A stretch of DNA of 64,000 nt, from contig NZ_FNNN01000012.1 of assembly GCF_900106755.1 (NCBI RefSeq), positions 112,907 to 176,906 of the forward strand, in the 5' to 3' direction. Numbering within the stretch: the stretch's first letter is position 1; every line of letters starts with the position of its first letter. The notes below the pieces were generated by a model, which saw nothing but the letters and a program-made list of their open reading frames with translations, was not told where the DNA came from and searched no databases. The position numbers and the translations under genes are program-made. Of the stretch, positions 7,207 to 17,986 are shown in pieces. The DNA comes from Bacteroides faecis MAJ27. Lineage in GTDB: Bacteria; Bacteroidota; Bacteroidia; Bacteroidales; Bacteroidaceae.

Positions 7207-10200
7207 TTACAATTTTGTGAGTTTTTTTAAAGTCAGCACCGGCAAGAAAACAAACACTCCGATCACGGACATCACCAATCCTCCGATAGTACCTGCTGCC
7301 AAAGGAAACCAGAAGCCTTCTTTTTCTGCTCCCACCATGAAAGGGATAAAACCTAAAATAGTAGAAACGACTGTCAGGAAAATAGGAATCACTTTCGTAT
7401 TCCATGCCTTCACATAAGCACGGAGAGGTGAAAGGCGGGTAAAACGTTTACGAATCGCATTATACTCGTTCAGAATATAAATACTGGCATTCACAGTAAT
7501 ACCGCAAAGCAAGATGAACGAAGCGAAACCGCCCTGGTCAAAATTCAGTTTGAACCAGTAGAACGTCAGAAATACGCCGATATAAGATATCGGAATGACG
7601 AAAATAATCGCTAACGGCTGCTTCAACGAATTGAACAGAATACTTGTAATAAAGAAAATGATAGCAATCACAATCAGGAGCAAACGATACTGTTTGTTGG
7701 CACCCCCGCCCCATGACCAGTTATCACTTTCCGCTTCCGCCTTATATCCCAGCGGGAGAAGTTTATTAAAACCTTCCAAGTCTTTTTTCAGCAACTTATG
7801 TCCCTGTTCCGACGCACCGATATACTCATATTGCAGGCACAGACGATATTGCTGATTCTCCTTTGCCACTTCCTGTGGCATCTGTCCCTTCTCCACTTTA
7901 GCCAGTTCTGCCAGTTTATACTCTTTTTCGCCTACACTGAAAGGATCATACTGCATAGCCCATATATCCCGTTGCCCCGATTGCCGGGAAGAGAGTTTGA
8001 TTCTTTCCGTGCCGTCTTCAGTGACCACAGAACCAATCTCCTGATTCCGTCCATATATCGGTCGGATGGCTGCAAAGAGTTCTCCGGCTCCGACCCCTGC
8101 TCCAATCATCCGTCGTTTATCCAAATCAAAATAAAATTCCTGATAATCATCCTTCCACCACGAGAAATTGGAGCCGATCGTCACCTCCCTGATACGACGA
8201 TGAGACAACAATACCTCTTTCAGTTTGGTAGCCCAGCTATAAAGTTCATCATAATTATATCCGTACATTTTCACCCGGAATGATCCCGCATTCTCGCGCA
8301 CATTGTTACTGAATCCCTGATCCTGCAATCCATAGATACTCCAGTCTCCTCCTCCCAGTTGGAGTGCCTTGCTGATCATGTTAGCTTTCAGCGTATACGG
8401 AAACCCGCTTTTCTGATTTTCCTTGGTGAAATGGATGCTGATAGATGCCCGGCGGGCACTTTCCACCGATGTCTGAAACTGCTTGATCTCTTTGAACCCG
8501 CTCAGATAAGTTTCCATCCGTTTAATTAGCGTGTTCATCTGTTCAAGCGTACTGCCGTTCGGCAAGTTGGCGTTGGCATAAAGCACTACCTCCTCATTCC
8601 GGGTAAAGTAGCTGCCCTCATATACCTTTTGCACAAACAATCTCAGGCTTCCTCCCAACGCTTTATCCACTATCGGTTTCACCTTTTCCTTATAGGTGGG
8701 AGTGCCCAGTGTCTTATTGTAAATCTCCACCCACTTATCATCCCCTTCCATCTTCTCCGGCAATAGAAACACGGGCAATCCGAATGCCAGCAACAGCAAT
8801 ACACAAACCGCCACTCTCCAACGACAAAGCCGCAGTATCAGCCATCTGTATGAACGGCTGAAGTAAACCGGCATCCGCCGCATCTTCGGACGTATCCACG
8901 CAAAGAAACGGGTATTCCCCATCCTCCACCTTCTTTTAGCTACGGCCAAAGAGGATTTCTTACGCCGCTTGAGTCCGATTTTATCAATCATAGAAGGCAC
9001 AAAAAACAAAGCGACCAACAGGGATACTCCCAGATTAATCATCACCACCGCAGCAAAATCCTGCAAATTCAGACGAATCCTTTCGTCCAGAAAGAAAATG
9101 ATGACCAATGCCCCCATTGTTGTCAGCGTAGCTGCCAATACAGACATAAATGCCTTCCGGTTTCTACACCGGAGATAATGGTCACTCATCACAATCGTAT
9201 TGTCAATCACCAGATTTAGCGAAACCGTAATACCCGCCAGAGAGTATAGCTGCATTTCCAGCCCGAAGACATAGTAAAAGATTACGGCTATCGCCATATT
9301 CACAGTCAGGCTGGTAACAATCAGAAACAGATATTTAGGACTGAAAGTAATCAGTAATACAAACAGGAGCAAAATAGCCACTGTCACTCCTGTACGCAAA
9401 TAAATCTTGTTCAGTTCATCATGTATAAACTCTGTGGTATCGTAACTCGTATGTATCTCATATCCTGCCGGAAGTGACAGCCTGATATCATTCATACATG
9501 CCTGTACCGCCCGGCTCAATTCCAGCTGATTGGCTGTCTCCTCCGCGACAACAGACAAATAAATCGAATTCAATCCGTTGATCCGGTAATAACTCTGGGG
9601 CTGCTCCTCCATGCGGACAACCTTCACCAGTTCATCCAGACAAATGATTCTCCCGTCCTTGACTTTTACCTGTATCTGCGCGGCATCAAATTCGCGGTTA
9701 TCATGTTCAGGCATCAGTACCAGCCGAATCCACTCTTTACCCGAAACCGCCTGTTCCACATCATAAGTTCCCAAGAACTCTTTCTGATAATGCAAACCAA
9801 CTGCCTGACTAATCTCATCCGTGCTCACCCCCAATGCACGCAATTGCTCATAATCATACTCCAGCCGCCATTCCATCGGAGTAGCTCCGCTGATATTTAT
9901 CTTATAGATACCCGGAAGCTGTGCCAAACGTGTCTTTATGTGTTCTTCCGCATACTGCTGAATCAGACTGGGAGTAGCAGGCGCATTAATTGTAAATGCG
10001 ACAAAAGGCCCCTGACTTGCCTGCCCGGGACTTGCCATCTGAATATACGGGTAGCTAACTCCGGCAGGCAGTTCCGGCCATGTCTGACGGATGATAGTAG
10101 AAGCCTCAAAACGTGCAACAGCCGCATCAGCATGTTTGTCCAGACTCACATTGATGCTTCCCCAACCATTGCCGGAAGTCGAAGATATACTTTGTATTCC

Positions 10201-10440
10201 CTTGACGCGGGCAAGCATCGCCTCCAGTTTGCTGGTAGCCGTCATCTCTACAACACGTGCCGAAGTCCCTCCCATGCTAAACCACACCGAAAATCCGGGT
10301 AAGGTCCGTGACGGATTCAGTTTTACCGGCAACAATGGGACAAGTGCCAGCCCGACTAACGCCACACTGATAAAAGCGACAATGAGCGTAAAAGCAGAAG
10401 CCTTTGATGACTTTTTAATTTCAGAACCTATATCTTGCAT
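7207..10440 (-). CDS. RND-family efflux transporter (second pump of operon)
   Basis: 1077 aa, full length for an inner-membrane RND (AcrB/MexB-like) proton antiporter: one N-terminal membrane helix, a large periplasmic porter domain, a block of helices at about 350-480, a second periplasmic domain and C-terminal helices. The TM4 motif reads LVIDNTIVM, with one Asp where AcrB has an Asp pair. A very basic stretch follows the first helix block. Residues 65-110 resemble divergent Bacteroides RND proteins rather than AcrB itself. It sits 31 bp after the TolC-type gene and shares the operon's only adaptor. Substrate is unknown. Confidence 0.9.
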   Translation of the reverse strand: MQDIGSEIKKSSKASAFTLIVAFISVALVGLALVPLLPVKLNPSRTLPGFSVWFSMGGTSARVVEMTATSKLEAMLARVKGIQSISSTSGNGWGSINVSLDKHADAAVARFEASTIIRQTWPELPAGVSYPYIQMASPGQASQGPFVAFTINAPATPSLIQQYAEEHIKTRLAQLPGIYKINISGATPMEWRLEYDYEQLRALGVSTDEISQAVGLHYQKEFLGTYDVEQAVSGKEWIRLVLMPEHDNREFDAAQIQVKVKDGRIICLDELVKVVRMEEQPQSYYRINGLNSIYLSVVAEETANQLELSRAVQACMNDIRLSLPAGYEIHTSYDTTEFIHDELNKIYLRTGVTVAILLLFVLLITFSPKYLFLIVTSLTVNMAIAVIFYYVFGLEMQLYSLAGITVSLNLVIDNTIVMSDHYLRCRNRKAFMSVLAATLTTMGALVIIFFLDERIRLNLQDFAAVVMINLGVSLLVALFFVPSMIDKIGLKRRKKSSLAVAKRRWRMGNTRFFAWIRPKMRRMPVYFSRSYRWLILRLCRWRVAVCVLLLLAFGLPVFLLPEKMEGDDKWVEIYNKTLGTPTYKEKVKPIVDKALGGSLRLFVQKVYEGSYFTRNEEVVLYANANLPNGSTLEQMNTLIKRMETYLSGFKEIKQFQTSVESARRASISIHFTKENQKSGFPYTLKANMISKALQLGGGDWSIYGLQDQGFSNNVRENAGSFRVKMYGYNYDELYSWATKLKEVLLSHRRIREVTIGSNFSWWKDDYQEFYFDLDKRRMIGAGVGAGELFAAIRPIYGRNQEIGSVVTEDGTERIKLSSRQSGQRDIWAMQYDPFSVGEKEYKLAELAKVEKGQMPQEVAKENQQYRLCLQYEYIGASEQGHKLLKKDLEGFNKLLPLGYKAEAESDNWSWGGGANKQYRLLLIVIAIIFFITSILFNSLKQPLAIIFVIPISYIGVFLTFYWFKLNFDQGGFASFILLCGITVNASIYILNEYNAIRKRFTRLSPLRAYVKAWNTKVIPIFLTVVSTILGFIPFMVGAEKEGFWFPLAAGTIGGLVMSVIGVFVFLPVLTLKKLTKL

Positions 10441-10471
10441 GATTCATTTTTCTATATCCCAAAAGAAATTA

Positions 10472-11971
10472 CTATCTGATCAGTCTCCCTCCATTAAAGT
10501 CGAAACGATCCGAAAGAGAAAGCTTCGTAGCAAAATCGAATAAAGTCAGACGACGTATTTTATAATAATTCAGCCAGTAGTTCTGCAAGGCAGAAATGTA
10601 GTTGCGCTGCGCCTCCTGCTGCCTGTTGAGCGAAAGCGTCAGACTATTAATATCCGCTTTACCGATAATAAAACGTTGCCTTGTCTCATTATAAGCCAGT
10701 ATCGCCAGGTCCAGCGCTTCTTCCGCACTGGCAATCAACTGCTGCTGGATATTAAAATCACTCACCGTCATGATGACTTCCTCCTCAATACTGATCTCAT
10801 CCTGACGTGCCGAAATCTTCACTACATTCAGATTATTCCGTGCCATGTTGTATTTGCCCTTACGAACGCCCCAGTCCAGCAGCGGAATAGATACGCTGAC
10901 CGCTACCAAGTCCTGCTGCATCGGTTTATGATACACATCTCCGAAATTATCCGCCACCTGATTGAAGCCGATACTGGCATTCACACTGGCATTGAAACGG
11001 GATTCCTTTTTAGTCTTGTCCACACTCCGTTCCGCTTCCAGCACATTCTGCTTTAACTCCAATAACTGCGGATTATTGCTCCTTCCCCATCTCAAAGCCT
11101 CATCTACCGGAATCTCCATCATACTCGGTCGTGCAGGAAGTTCCAGTTCAATCTGCGTGTTCTTGTCCAGATTCAGAAAAGATGCCAACGAAAACATTGC
11201 CCGTTTCAAGTCACTCGCCCGATTCTGCAATGTATTCTGTGCGTTCACCTTGTCCAGTTTTAAAGTGAGCAGATCTGCCTGTGAAATGGCAGCGATCCGA
11301 TGCCGTTGTTGCCCAATGCGATATAAGGTATCGGTAGAAGCGAGATTCTCTTTTGCCAGTTTATATTCCGCCTGCGCCATCGCCAGAGAAAAGAAATAAC
11401 TCGTTGCCGTCTCCGAAACCTTCTCTACATTATAAAGGAATTCCTTCTTCACACGTTCATATTTCAGCGGCTCAATCTTCCGGTCCCATTTGAAAGGATT
11501 ATAACCAACCAGACTCTGCGAATAACCGATTCGTATCGGGACACTAGTCAACTGTGTCGCACTATTATCTCCGAAATTACGCATATAGGCAAGGTTTGAT
11601 TCCAGATAAAATGTACCTCCGGTCAGGTCGAGATTTTGCCGTACACTCAACCCGCCATAAGCATAGTATGACTGTTGTGTACGATATACATCCAGATCCT
11701 GTCCCGAATCATAACGTTTCGTAATGTCCCGGTTATATTGTGCCGGGGTAAGATCCATTGTCAGACTCGGCAGACGGTTTGCACGATACGTCCGGTATTC
11801 CCAATAGCCGGACAGATACATATTCTGTGTACGGAATGACTCCAGCGAACTGTCATTGGCTAAAGCGATAGTCTGATTCAAATCCAGCACCAGACATTTC
11901 TGAGCATATGCCGAAGAGAAATATATCCCTAATACAGTCATCAAGACCAAAAGAACAGATGATTTCTTCAT
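10472..11971 (-). CDS. TolC-family outer membrane efflux channel
   Basis: 499 aa with a signal peptide ending near AYAQ. The body has the two long alpha-helical coiled-coil repeats of the OEP/TolC family (for example the KENLASTDTLYRIGQQR and YNETRQRFIIGKADINSLTL regions), which form the periplasmic tunnel. It lies between the two RND genes, 8 bp after the first and 31 bp before the second, so both pumps may use it as exit duct. Confidence 0.9.
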   Translation of the reverse strand: MKKSSVLLVLMTVLGIYFSSAYAQKCLVLDLNQTIALANDSSLESFRTQNMYLSGYWEYRTYRANRLPSLTMDLTPAQYNRDITKRYDSGQDLDVYRTQQSYYAYGGLSVRQNLDLTGGTFYLESNLAYMRNFGDNSATQLTSVPIRIGYSQSLVGYNPFKWDRKIEPLKYERVKKEFLYNVEKVSETATSYFFSLAMAQAEYKLAKENLASTDTLYRIGQQRHRIAAISQADLLTLKLDKVNAQNTLQNRASDLKRAMFSLASFLNLDKNTQIELELPARPSMMEIPVDEALRWGRSNNPQLLELKQNVLEAERSVDKTKKESRFNASVNASIGFNQVADNFGDVYHKPMQQDLVAVSVSIPLLDWGVRKGKYNMARNNLNVVKISARQDEISIEEEVIMTVSDFNIQQQLIASAEEALDLAILAYNETRQRFIIGKADINSLTLSLNRQQEAQRNYISALQNYWLNYYKIRRLTLFDFATKLSLSDRFDFNGGRLIR

Positions 11972-11979
11972 AATTCAAC

Positions 11980-14900
11980 TTATTTTTCATTTTGTGTGTT
12001 ATTTCCGCTTTTTCCCCGGTAGATAAACCAATAAAGCAGCGGTATGATGAAGAGGCTGACAGCTGTACCGATAGACATCGTACCTATCATGGCGATAGAC
12101 AGCGGCTTTTGCAGTTCCGATCCCATATCCGAAGAAAACAGTAATGGCACCATCGCAAAAATAGTAGTCAGCGAAGTCATGATAATCGGGCGCAGGCGTC
12201 TACGCCCAGCTTCATGAATAGCTTCCAGCAAAGGAACGCCTGCCTTACGCAGTTCATTGATCGCATCCAGTTTCAGGATGGAGTCATTGATTACGATACC
12301 ACAGGTTACAATCAAGCCGATGGCAGACATCAGATTCAGCGTGTGCCCGCAAATCCATAGCAAGAGTAAGGCAAATGCCACGTCAATCGGAATCTCCGCC
12401 AATACCAGCAACGGTTGAAGGAAACTCTCAAACTGTGCAGCAAGAATGAAATACATCAGCAGTAATGAGATCATCAGAATCACAACCAGCTCATCCAACA
12501 TCTCTTTGTTGGAGAAGAAGCTGCCGGAAAAGCCCGTATCCCAATCCCCTGTCTCATCCGCCACCTGTTTCACTTCACGCATCAACCTATCCGCATTCCG
12601 CACACCGTAAAAGTCGAACGGGACATATTCACCGTTACGTCCGGAAGTAATACTTTTCAAGTCTTCGGCGGGAGCTACGTTGATCAATTCCCGAAGCGGG
12701 ATAAAATCGACATTCCCACGGTTGTCCGGTTGCGTCTGCACCAGTGTTTCCTGCAACACCTCGTTCACAGTCTTTTCATCCCCGGCAATGTTGATCGGCA
12801 AATACTGCTGATAAGAGTGCAGCATCGTCACACTGTTTTCCCGGAAAGCCGTTTTCAGTACCCGATACAGTTCGTTGTAGGAAACACGGTAGAGCAAGAG
12901 TTTCTCTTTACTGATACTCAGATTCAACTGGTTTTCGAAGGCGATACCTGTCGGATTGATTCCGGTTTTTCGTCCCAGTTCCTGTTCTACGCTGCGGATT
13001 GCTTCCGCTTTGGGGGCTTCCGCTTTATTACGGGTGTAAAATTCCGCCACCACATCCGGTTCACCCGTCACAAAGAGTTTCTCAAAGACCGTTTCCGGCG
13101 GAGAGAAAGAGATGACAGAGAGTGGATAACGTTCCTTCAGTTTCCGGTATACCGTCTGTGCCAAAGGAGCAATAGCGTCGGAAGTCTCCGTACGGAAATA
13201 AAGTTCCGCTTCGGAAGAAGACAGTTCCCGTTCCCGATTGAGGATGAAGTCCTGTCTACCGATAGAGGCTGTTTGCTCCAGTACTTCATCTTTCAGTTCC
13301 TTGAAAAGTTCATCCACCCGTCGTTTGTTTTCATCCACATGGATATTCTCATTCCATTCTATCCGGGCGATCAGTTCATTTTCCTCGATATCGGGCATCC
13401 GTTCTTTGTCTATAAAGAAAAAGAAGAATATGCAAAGCGGAATGGAAATCACACAGAACAGTACACTGAACGTTTTATGGCGGAATACCCAGTCGACACC
13501 CGCATCATAGAATCGGTCTAGCGTGTGGTCCTTGATCGGGTTATTAATTTTGAAAGAAAGCCACTTCCATTTCCGGGTGCGGACACCTGTCCGGTAAACC
13601 AGCAGATAAAGCACGGGAAGCAGCATGATTCCGGTCAGATAAGACACCATCAGCCCTACAGTGACAGAGAAAGCCTGATCGTAGAAGATAGCTCCTGCAA
13701 TACCACTCATAAAAATCAGCGGGGCAAATACGGCAATAGTAGTCAGAGATGAACTCAACATAGGCGTTACCACTTCACTGGTTCCCGTCACGCAGGCACG
13801 GCGCAATGAATATCCCCGTTCGCGGTATTGCGATATATTCTCGGTCACAATAATCGAACTGTCAATCATCATTCCCAATGCCAAAATCAATCCGGCAAGC
13901 GATATGATATTCAGTGACATATGGCAAAGGTAGAAAAACACAAAGCTGATAACGATGGACACCACCATACTAAGTCCGATGACTAGCGGAGACTTTACAT
14001 CCCCCAGAAACAGGACCGCTACCAGACAGATAAAAAGGAAGCCCAGAGAGAGATTCTGTCTGAGATTAGAGATCGTATAGTCCAGCAGTTCCGTCTGGTT
14101 GCGGCTGATGCTGAAATCAATCCCCGGATATACTGACTGGAAGTAAGTCATGGTGCCTACCAGCGCCCGCTTCATCTTATCTATATTCTCATCCGATTGT
14201 TTGATAACGGCAAGACTCACGGCACGTTTGCCATTGGACAGAGACACCCCTTTTTCCTTTGCGGGCACAACGCTTACTTTACAGAACTCTTTTAACTGTA
14301 CAATGCGGTCGCCCTTACGCAGATAGATATTTTCTACATCTTCTGCTGTCCGCAGCAGTGTTGAGAACTTTATATTATATTCATAATACCCGTCGCGCAC
14401 AGTCATGCTACCCGGTTCCACATTATTAGAGGACAAAGCCGATTCGACATCTCCAATCGAAAGTCCCATCACAGCAAGTTTATCCTTGTCGGGTACAATC
14501 TGCACCTGCCGTTGCAAAATTCCGGTCACATCTACCATGGCGACTTCCTCTAGCTGCTCTATCCTGCGCTTGATGACGGATTCGGCAAATTCGCACAACT
14601 CCAGAAAGGACTGTTGTTCTGTGTCACCGTATGCACTGTCATTCTTCAATGTCAGATTCAGATAGAATACGGGAATATCCGTTGCACTCGCTTTGATAAC
14701 CTTCGGACGTTCCGCCTCTTTCGGAAGAAAATTCATGGCGGCATCTATCTTCTCATTCACCTCGATAAAGGCAAGGTCCGTATTCGTACCATACTCAAAA
14801 GACAGACGGATAATGCCCGCTCCGTCCCGCGACTCACTATGAATATCCTTCAGGGTAGAAACTTGAATCAATTGCCCCCTCAAAGGTTTGACAATCGTAT

Positions 14901-15075
14901 TTTCCAATTCCCGGGCAGAGGTATTGGCAGAAGATACCTGTACCGTAATTTCAGGAATAGCGATATCGGGAAGCAGCGATATAGGCAGCGTAGAGTACGT
15001 CACTACCCCGATAATGAAACAGGCGGTAAAGGCCATCAATACGGCAATAGGACGCTGTATTAAGAATTTTATCAT
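11980..15075 (-). CDS. RND-family efflux transporter (first pump of operon)
   Basis: 1031 aa, complete RND transporter: MIKFLIQRPIAVLM first helix, periplasmic domains, helix blocks at about 340-480 and 860-1010. The TM4 motif is GMMIDSSIIV, again with one Asp only, and the end of the second block has the familiar RRRLRPIIMTSLTTI segment. Proton-driven export of drugs, bile compounds or other amphiphiles from periplasm or membrane is the family role. It follows the adaptor gene by 26 bp. Confidence 0.92.
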   Translation of the reverse strand: MIKFLIQRPIAVLMAFTACFIIGVVTYSTLPISLLPDIAIPEITVQVSSANTSARELENTIVKPLRGQLIQVSTLKDIHSESRDGAGIIRLSFEYGTNTDLAFIEVNEKIDAAMNFLPKEAERPKVIKASATDIPVFYLNLTLKNDSAYGDTEQQSFLELCEFAESVIKRRIEQLEEVAMVDVTGILQRQVQIVPDKDKLAVMGLSIGDVESALSSNNVEPGSMTVRDGYYEYNIKFSTLLRTAEDVENIYLRKGDRIVQLKEFCKVSVVPAKEKGVSLSNGKRAVSLAVIKQSDENIDKMKRALVGTMTYFQSVYPGIDFSISRNQTELLDYTISNLRQNLSLGFLFICLVAVLFLGDVKSPLVIGLSMVVSIVISFVFFYLCHMSLNIISLAGLILALGMMIDSSIIVTENISQYRERGYSLRRACVTGTSEVVTPMLSSSLTTIAVFAPLIFMSGIAGAIFYDQAFSVTVGLMVSYLTGIMLLPVLYLLVYRTGVRTRKWKWLSFKINNPIKDHTLDRFYDAGVDWVFRHKTFSVLFCVISIPLCIFFFFFIDKERMPDIEENELIARIEWNENIHVDENKRRVDELFKELKDEVLEQTASIGRQDFILNRERELSSSEAELYFRTETSDAIAPLAQTVYRKLKERYPLSVISFSPPETVFEKLFVTGEPDVVAEFYTRNKAEAPKAEAIRSVEQELGRKTGINPTGIAFENQLNLSISKEKLLLYRVSYNELYRVLKTAFRENSVTMLHSYQQYLPINIAGDEKTVNEVLQETLVQTQPDNRGNVDFIPLRELINVAPAEDLKSITSGRNGEYVPFDFYGVRNADRLMREVKQVADETGDWDTGFSGSFFSNKEMLDELVVILMISLLLMYFILAAQFESFLQPLLVLAEIPIDVAFALLLLWICGHTLNLMSAIGLIVTCGIVINDSILKLDAINELRKAGVPLLEAIHEAGRRRLRPIIMTSLTTIFAMVPLLFSSDMGSELQKPLSIAMIGTMSIGTAVSLFIIPLLYWFIYRGKSGNNTQNEK

Positions 15076-15101
15076 AGATTCATTATTTAATTCTTAATTA
15101 T

Positions 15102-16193
15102 TCATTTTACATCAACTTCCGCTTCATGCGCCAAATTCAAGTTTCCGGTGACGATAACCGTATCTCCTTCCAGCAGACCATCCTCAATACCTTTCTGCGA
15201 CCTATCGGAGACCACACACTCCGTTGCATTCTCCAATCCTGTATTTACATAATTCCACATAGCCTTGCCCTCTTTCAGGGTAAATACCACTTGTTTGCCG
15301 GAACGCAATACGACGGCTGTTTTGGGAATAACCAATTGCTCTCCCAATGAACGGCGGACACTTACCTTTACATTCATACCGCTAAACAGCTTTCCTCCCG
15401 CATTTACCGCAGCCTTGACTTTCACCATACCATTGGCATCCACCAACGGATTAATCTCAGAGACACTTCCTTCAAATGCTCCCCCACCGGCATAAGGAGT
15501 AATTACCACTTTATCTCCTACCTTGATAAAAGCAAGTTCATTTTCCAGCACCGTGAAATCAGCTTCCATTCCTTTGGAATCAATAATAGTACAGAATGCT
15601 TCAGAAGTATTTGCCGGATTATAGGGCTTTGAAAATAAATTGGCTACCACGCCGTCAAAAGGAGCAATCAATGTAGCATGTTCCATCTCTCTTTTCGCCA
15701 GTTCATATTGGGATTTAGATTGCTCATAACCACTTTTTACTTTGGCTATTTTCATCGTTTCGACAGGAACTTTATTAAAATCGTCAGGAGAATACCCCTG
15801 TCCGATCAGTACGTCTTTCAATTCCAGTTCGGCTTTCAATAAAGCATCTTCAGACTGAGACAATTTCTGCTCCAGACGGAATTTATCCAAATCAGCCAGC
15901 TTCTGCCCTTTCTGTACACGATCGCCATTCTTCACATAGATATGGGCGATGACTTCACTGGTTTCAAAGCGTAGATCGGCTTTGCCACGGGCACTGATCT
16001 TGCCGTTACTCATTAGTTCGTGATTAAATGCCTTTCTTTTCAGTATTTCTACAGTCACCTCATTTTTAGACATAGGAAGAACGGTGGAAACACCCTTTTC
16101 CGATTCATCCTCCATATTTTTCTTGCCGCTACAAGCTGTCATCATAATCAATGCAGAAGACAGACAGATCCATGCTAACTTGTGTTTGTTCAT
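15102..16193 (-). CDS. RND efflux periplasmic adaptor (MFP) lipoprotein
   Basis: 363 aa. Lipobox MTACSGKK near residue 20 indicates lipid anchoring. Domain order is that of HlyD/AcrA adaptors: barrel-sandwich half, a short coiled-coil hairpin (about 95-150), second lipoyl half (LIAPFDGVVANL), beta-barrel and membrane-proximal domain. It bridges pump and outer-membrane channel. As the first gene of the five-gene leftward operon it is the only adaptor for two pumps. Confidence 0.92.
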   Translation of the reverse strand: MNKHKLAWICLSSALIMMTACSGKKNMEDESEKGVSTVLPMSKNEVTVEILKRKAFNHELMSNGKISARGKADLRFETSEVIAHIYVKNGDRVQKGQKLADLDKFRLEQKLSQSEDALLKAELELKDVLIGQGYSPDDFNKVPVETMKIAKVKSGYEQSKSQYELAKREMEHATLIAPFDGVVANLFSKPYNPANTSEAFCTIIDSKGMEADFTVLENELAFIKVGDKVVITPYAGGGAFEGSVSEINPLVDANGMVKVKAAVNAGGKLFSGMNVKVSVRRSLGEQLVIPKTAVVLRSGKQVVFTLKEGKAMWNYVNTGLENATECVVSDRSQKGIEDGLLEGDTVIVTGNLNLAHEAEVDVK

Positions 16194-16217
16194 TTTTTAT
16201 TTTGTTAGTTACACACT

Positions 16218-16225
16218 CAAAAATA
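16218..16225 (-). promoter_or_regulatory. Candidate -7 box of the efflux operon
   Basis: TATTTTTG on the minus strand, exact TAnnTTTG, about 25 bp before the adaptor start codon. No clear TTTG at 19-21 nt upstream, so only the -7 element is supported. The surrounding 16194-16342 gap is AT-rich and holds no gene. Confidence 0.4.
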
Positions 16226-16342
16226 CATATTTCTTTCTAAATAAAAAGAGATACAGGATGATTATTTAAATAATACTGCGAAAACAGTAAATCACTCCAC
16301 AAAATCAAATTCTGATATTTAGAAAACATTATCATTATCAAA

Positions 16343-17968
16343 TTATTTCTTTATAAGTTTCTTCACTTCTTCTCTCATCTCCTTTATTGCAGTAGATTGC
16401 ACTTTCGGTTCCTTCGTCAATACAATCTGAACCGCCTGTTTTAATTTCTCCAGATGTCGATATTCCGGTTCCACATAAAGTTTCGCTAACAAGTAATACG
16501 GATAAATCCGTCCCGGAAGCCGATGAGTAGATCGTATGAAATATTCTTCGGCTTTCTCATATTCTCCTGTAGCCTGATAATTCTTTCCTATTATATTCAG
16601 AATCATAGGATCACAACTATGCATCATTGCTTCTTTCAGAACTTCCGTAGAATGATCATATTCTTTCAACTTATGTAAAGAATGACCATACTCAAACAAA
16701 AAATCTCCCCGGTCATTCAATTCCGGATAAATTTTCTCATACCCCTCTTTGGCTAAACGAAATGCACCTATATTATAATACATTTTACATCTAAGCCATT
16801 CTTCACAGGCATTATACTGATTATATTTCCAATAGTAACTTCCCAACAGAGCAATCATTACAGTAAAAAGATAAATATGTATTCGTGACTTTCCTACCAC
16901 ACAAGCAGCCAGCAAAAAATAAAATGCTATCGCAAATCCGGGTATTTGCATCGGATAAGACGAAAATGCAAAAACTAAAACAGAAATCAAACCTGCACAC
17001 GCACTTATTTTTTTTTCAGTTATCCCTTTCCAAAGGCAAAAGCTAATGATCAACAACACAACCAATAGAAATAAAACTCCATATTCTACAGCTATTTGCA
17101 GATATTCATTAAAAGCATATTCAGGACTTCCGGCTACCTGTTCCTCTGTAGCTGTAAACTCTGTTCTAGCAAAATAATTTTCCTGAGCCATTCCATAAGC
17201 CGATGCAAAGTTTCCAATACCATGTCCTAAAAATGGCTTTTCCGCAACAGTCATAGCGCTCACTTTCCAAATTAACAGACGGCCATTAGCCGAACCTACT
17301 TTTAATTGAAAAAGAGCATAACTAATTATTATCAGCACTATTCCTGCTGTTATCATAGCCAGAAATACCCTTTTCTTATACCTCTTACCTATCTTTCTTA
17401 AACGAGTTCCCCATGAACAGTGTATACCATATACCCATATTCCAGAAACCGCAACGGCTATCCATGCCGAACGGCTCATACCTGCCGGTAAAACACAAAG
17501 AATTAACAACAATACTCCTAAGGCCATATAATATTTACCCCGCTCTACCCAAGTATGTTTCTCTACTTTTCTCAAATTCAACCATTCACTCAAACAAATC
17601 GGAAATACCATCGCTAAATATCCAGAATAAGGTCCCGGATTGTAAAAGGAGCCTGTAAGCGCATATAATGAATGATTGGAAACAGCTAAACCGTATATCT
17701 GCCATAATCCCCAAACAGCCTCAACTCCACCTAATAGAATAAGAGACCAAACGACTGATAAATAAAATGTATTTCCTCCTCTTTTGTCTAAACATAAAGA
17801 AATAAGACTACATATTACAAACACAATAGCCATACGCCCCAAATATAGCTTCTGATAAGCCATATCTCCGACCGCAATAGTATAAGACGAAACAGTTACC
17901 ACGCTCAAAATCGCAATGACTCCGAACAGCATCAATAAATGAACGTTATATTTATTCTGTAATAACAT
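16343..17968 (-). CDS. O-antigen ligase/polymerase-like membrane protein with TPR tail
   Basis: 541 aa. About ten to twelve membrane helices fill residues 10-375; between them lies a large outside loop with GHGIGNFASAYG and, later, FNEYLQIAVEYG, which match the Wzy_C/WaaL (O-antigen ligase, PglL) family. The last 150 residues are soluble TPR-like repeats (ECEEWLRCKMYYNIG..., EKAEEYFIRSTHRLPG). Known members join glycans to lipid or protein acceptors at the outer face of the inner membrane. It is the last gene of the NVEALA operon, 18 bp after the signal peptidase gene. The acceptor is unknown; no sugar genes are near, so a protein or peptide acceptor is possible. Confidence 0.75.
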   Translation of the reverse strand: MLLQNKYNVHLLMLFGVIAILSVVTVSSYTIAVGDMAYQKLYLGRMAIVFVICSLISLCLDKRGGNTFYLSVVWSLILLGGVEAVWGLWQIYGLAVSNHSLYALTGSFYNPGPYSGYLAMVFPICLSEWLNLRKVEKHTWVERGKYYMALGVLLLILCVLPAGMSRSAWIAVAVSGIWVYGIHCSWGTRLRKIGKRYKKRVFLAMITAGIVLIIISYALFQLKVGSANGRLLIWKVSAMTVAEKPFLGHGIGNFASAYGMAQENYFARTEFTATEEQVAGSPEYAFNEYLQIAVEYGVLFLLVVLLIISFCLWKGITEKKISACAGLISVLVFAFSSYPMQIPGFAIAFYFLLAACVVGKSRIHIYLFTVMIALLGSYYWKYNQYNACEEWLRCKMYYNIGAFRLAKEGYEKIYPELNDRGDFLFEYGHSLHKLKEYDHSTEVLKEAMMHSCDPMILNIIGKNYQATGEYEKAEEYFIRSTHRLPGRIYPYYLLAKLYVEPEYRHLEKLKQAVQIVLTKEPKVQSTAIKEMREEVKKLIKK

Positions 17969-17986
17969 TTTCTGTTATCTCCTATT

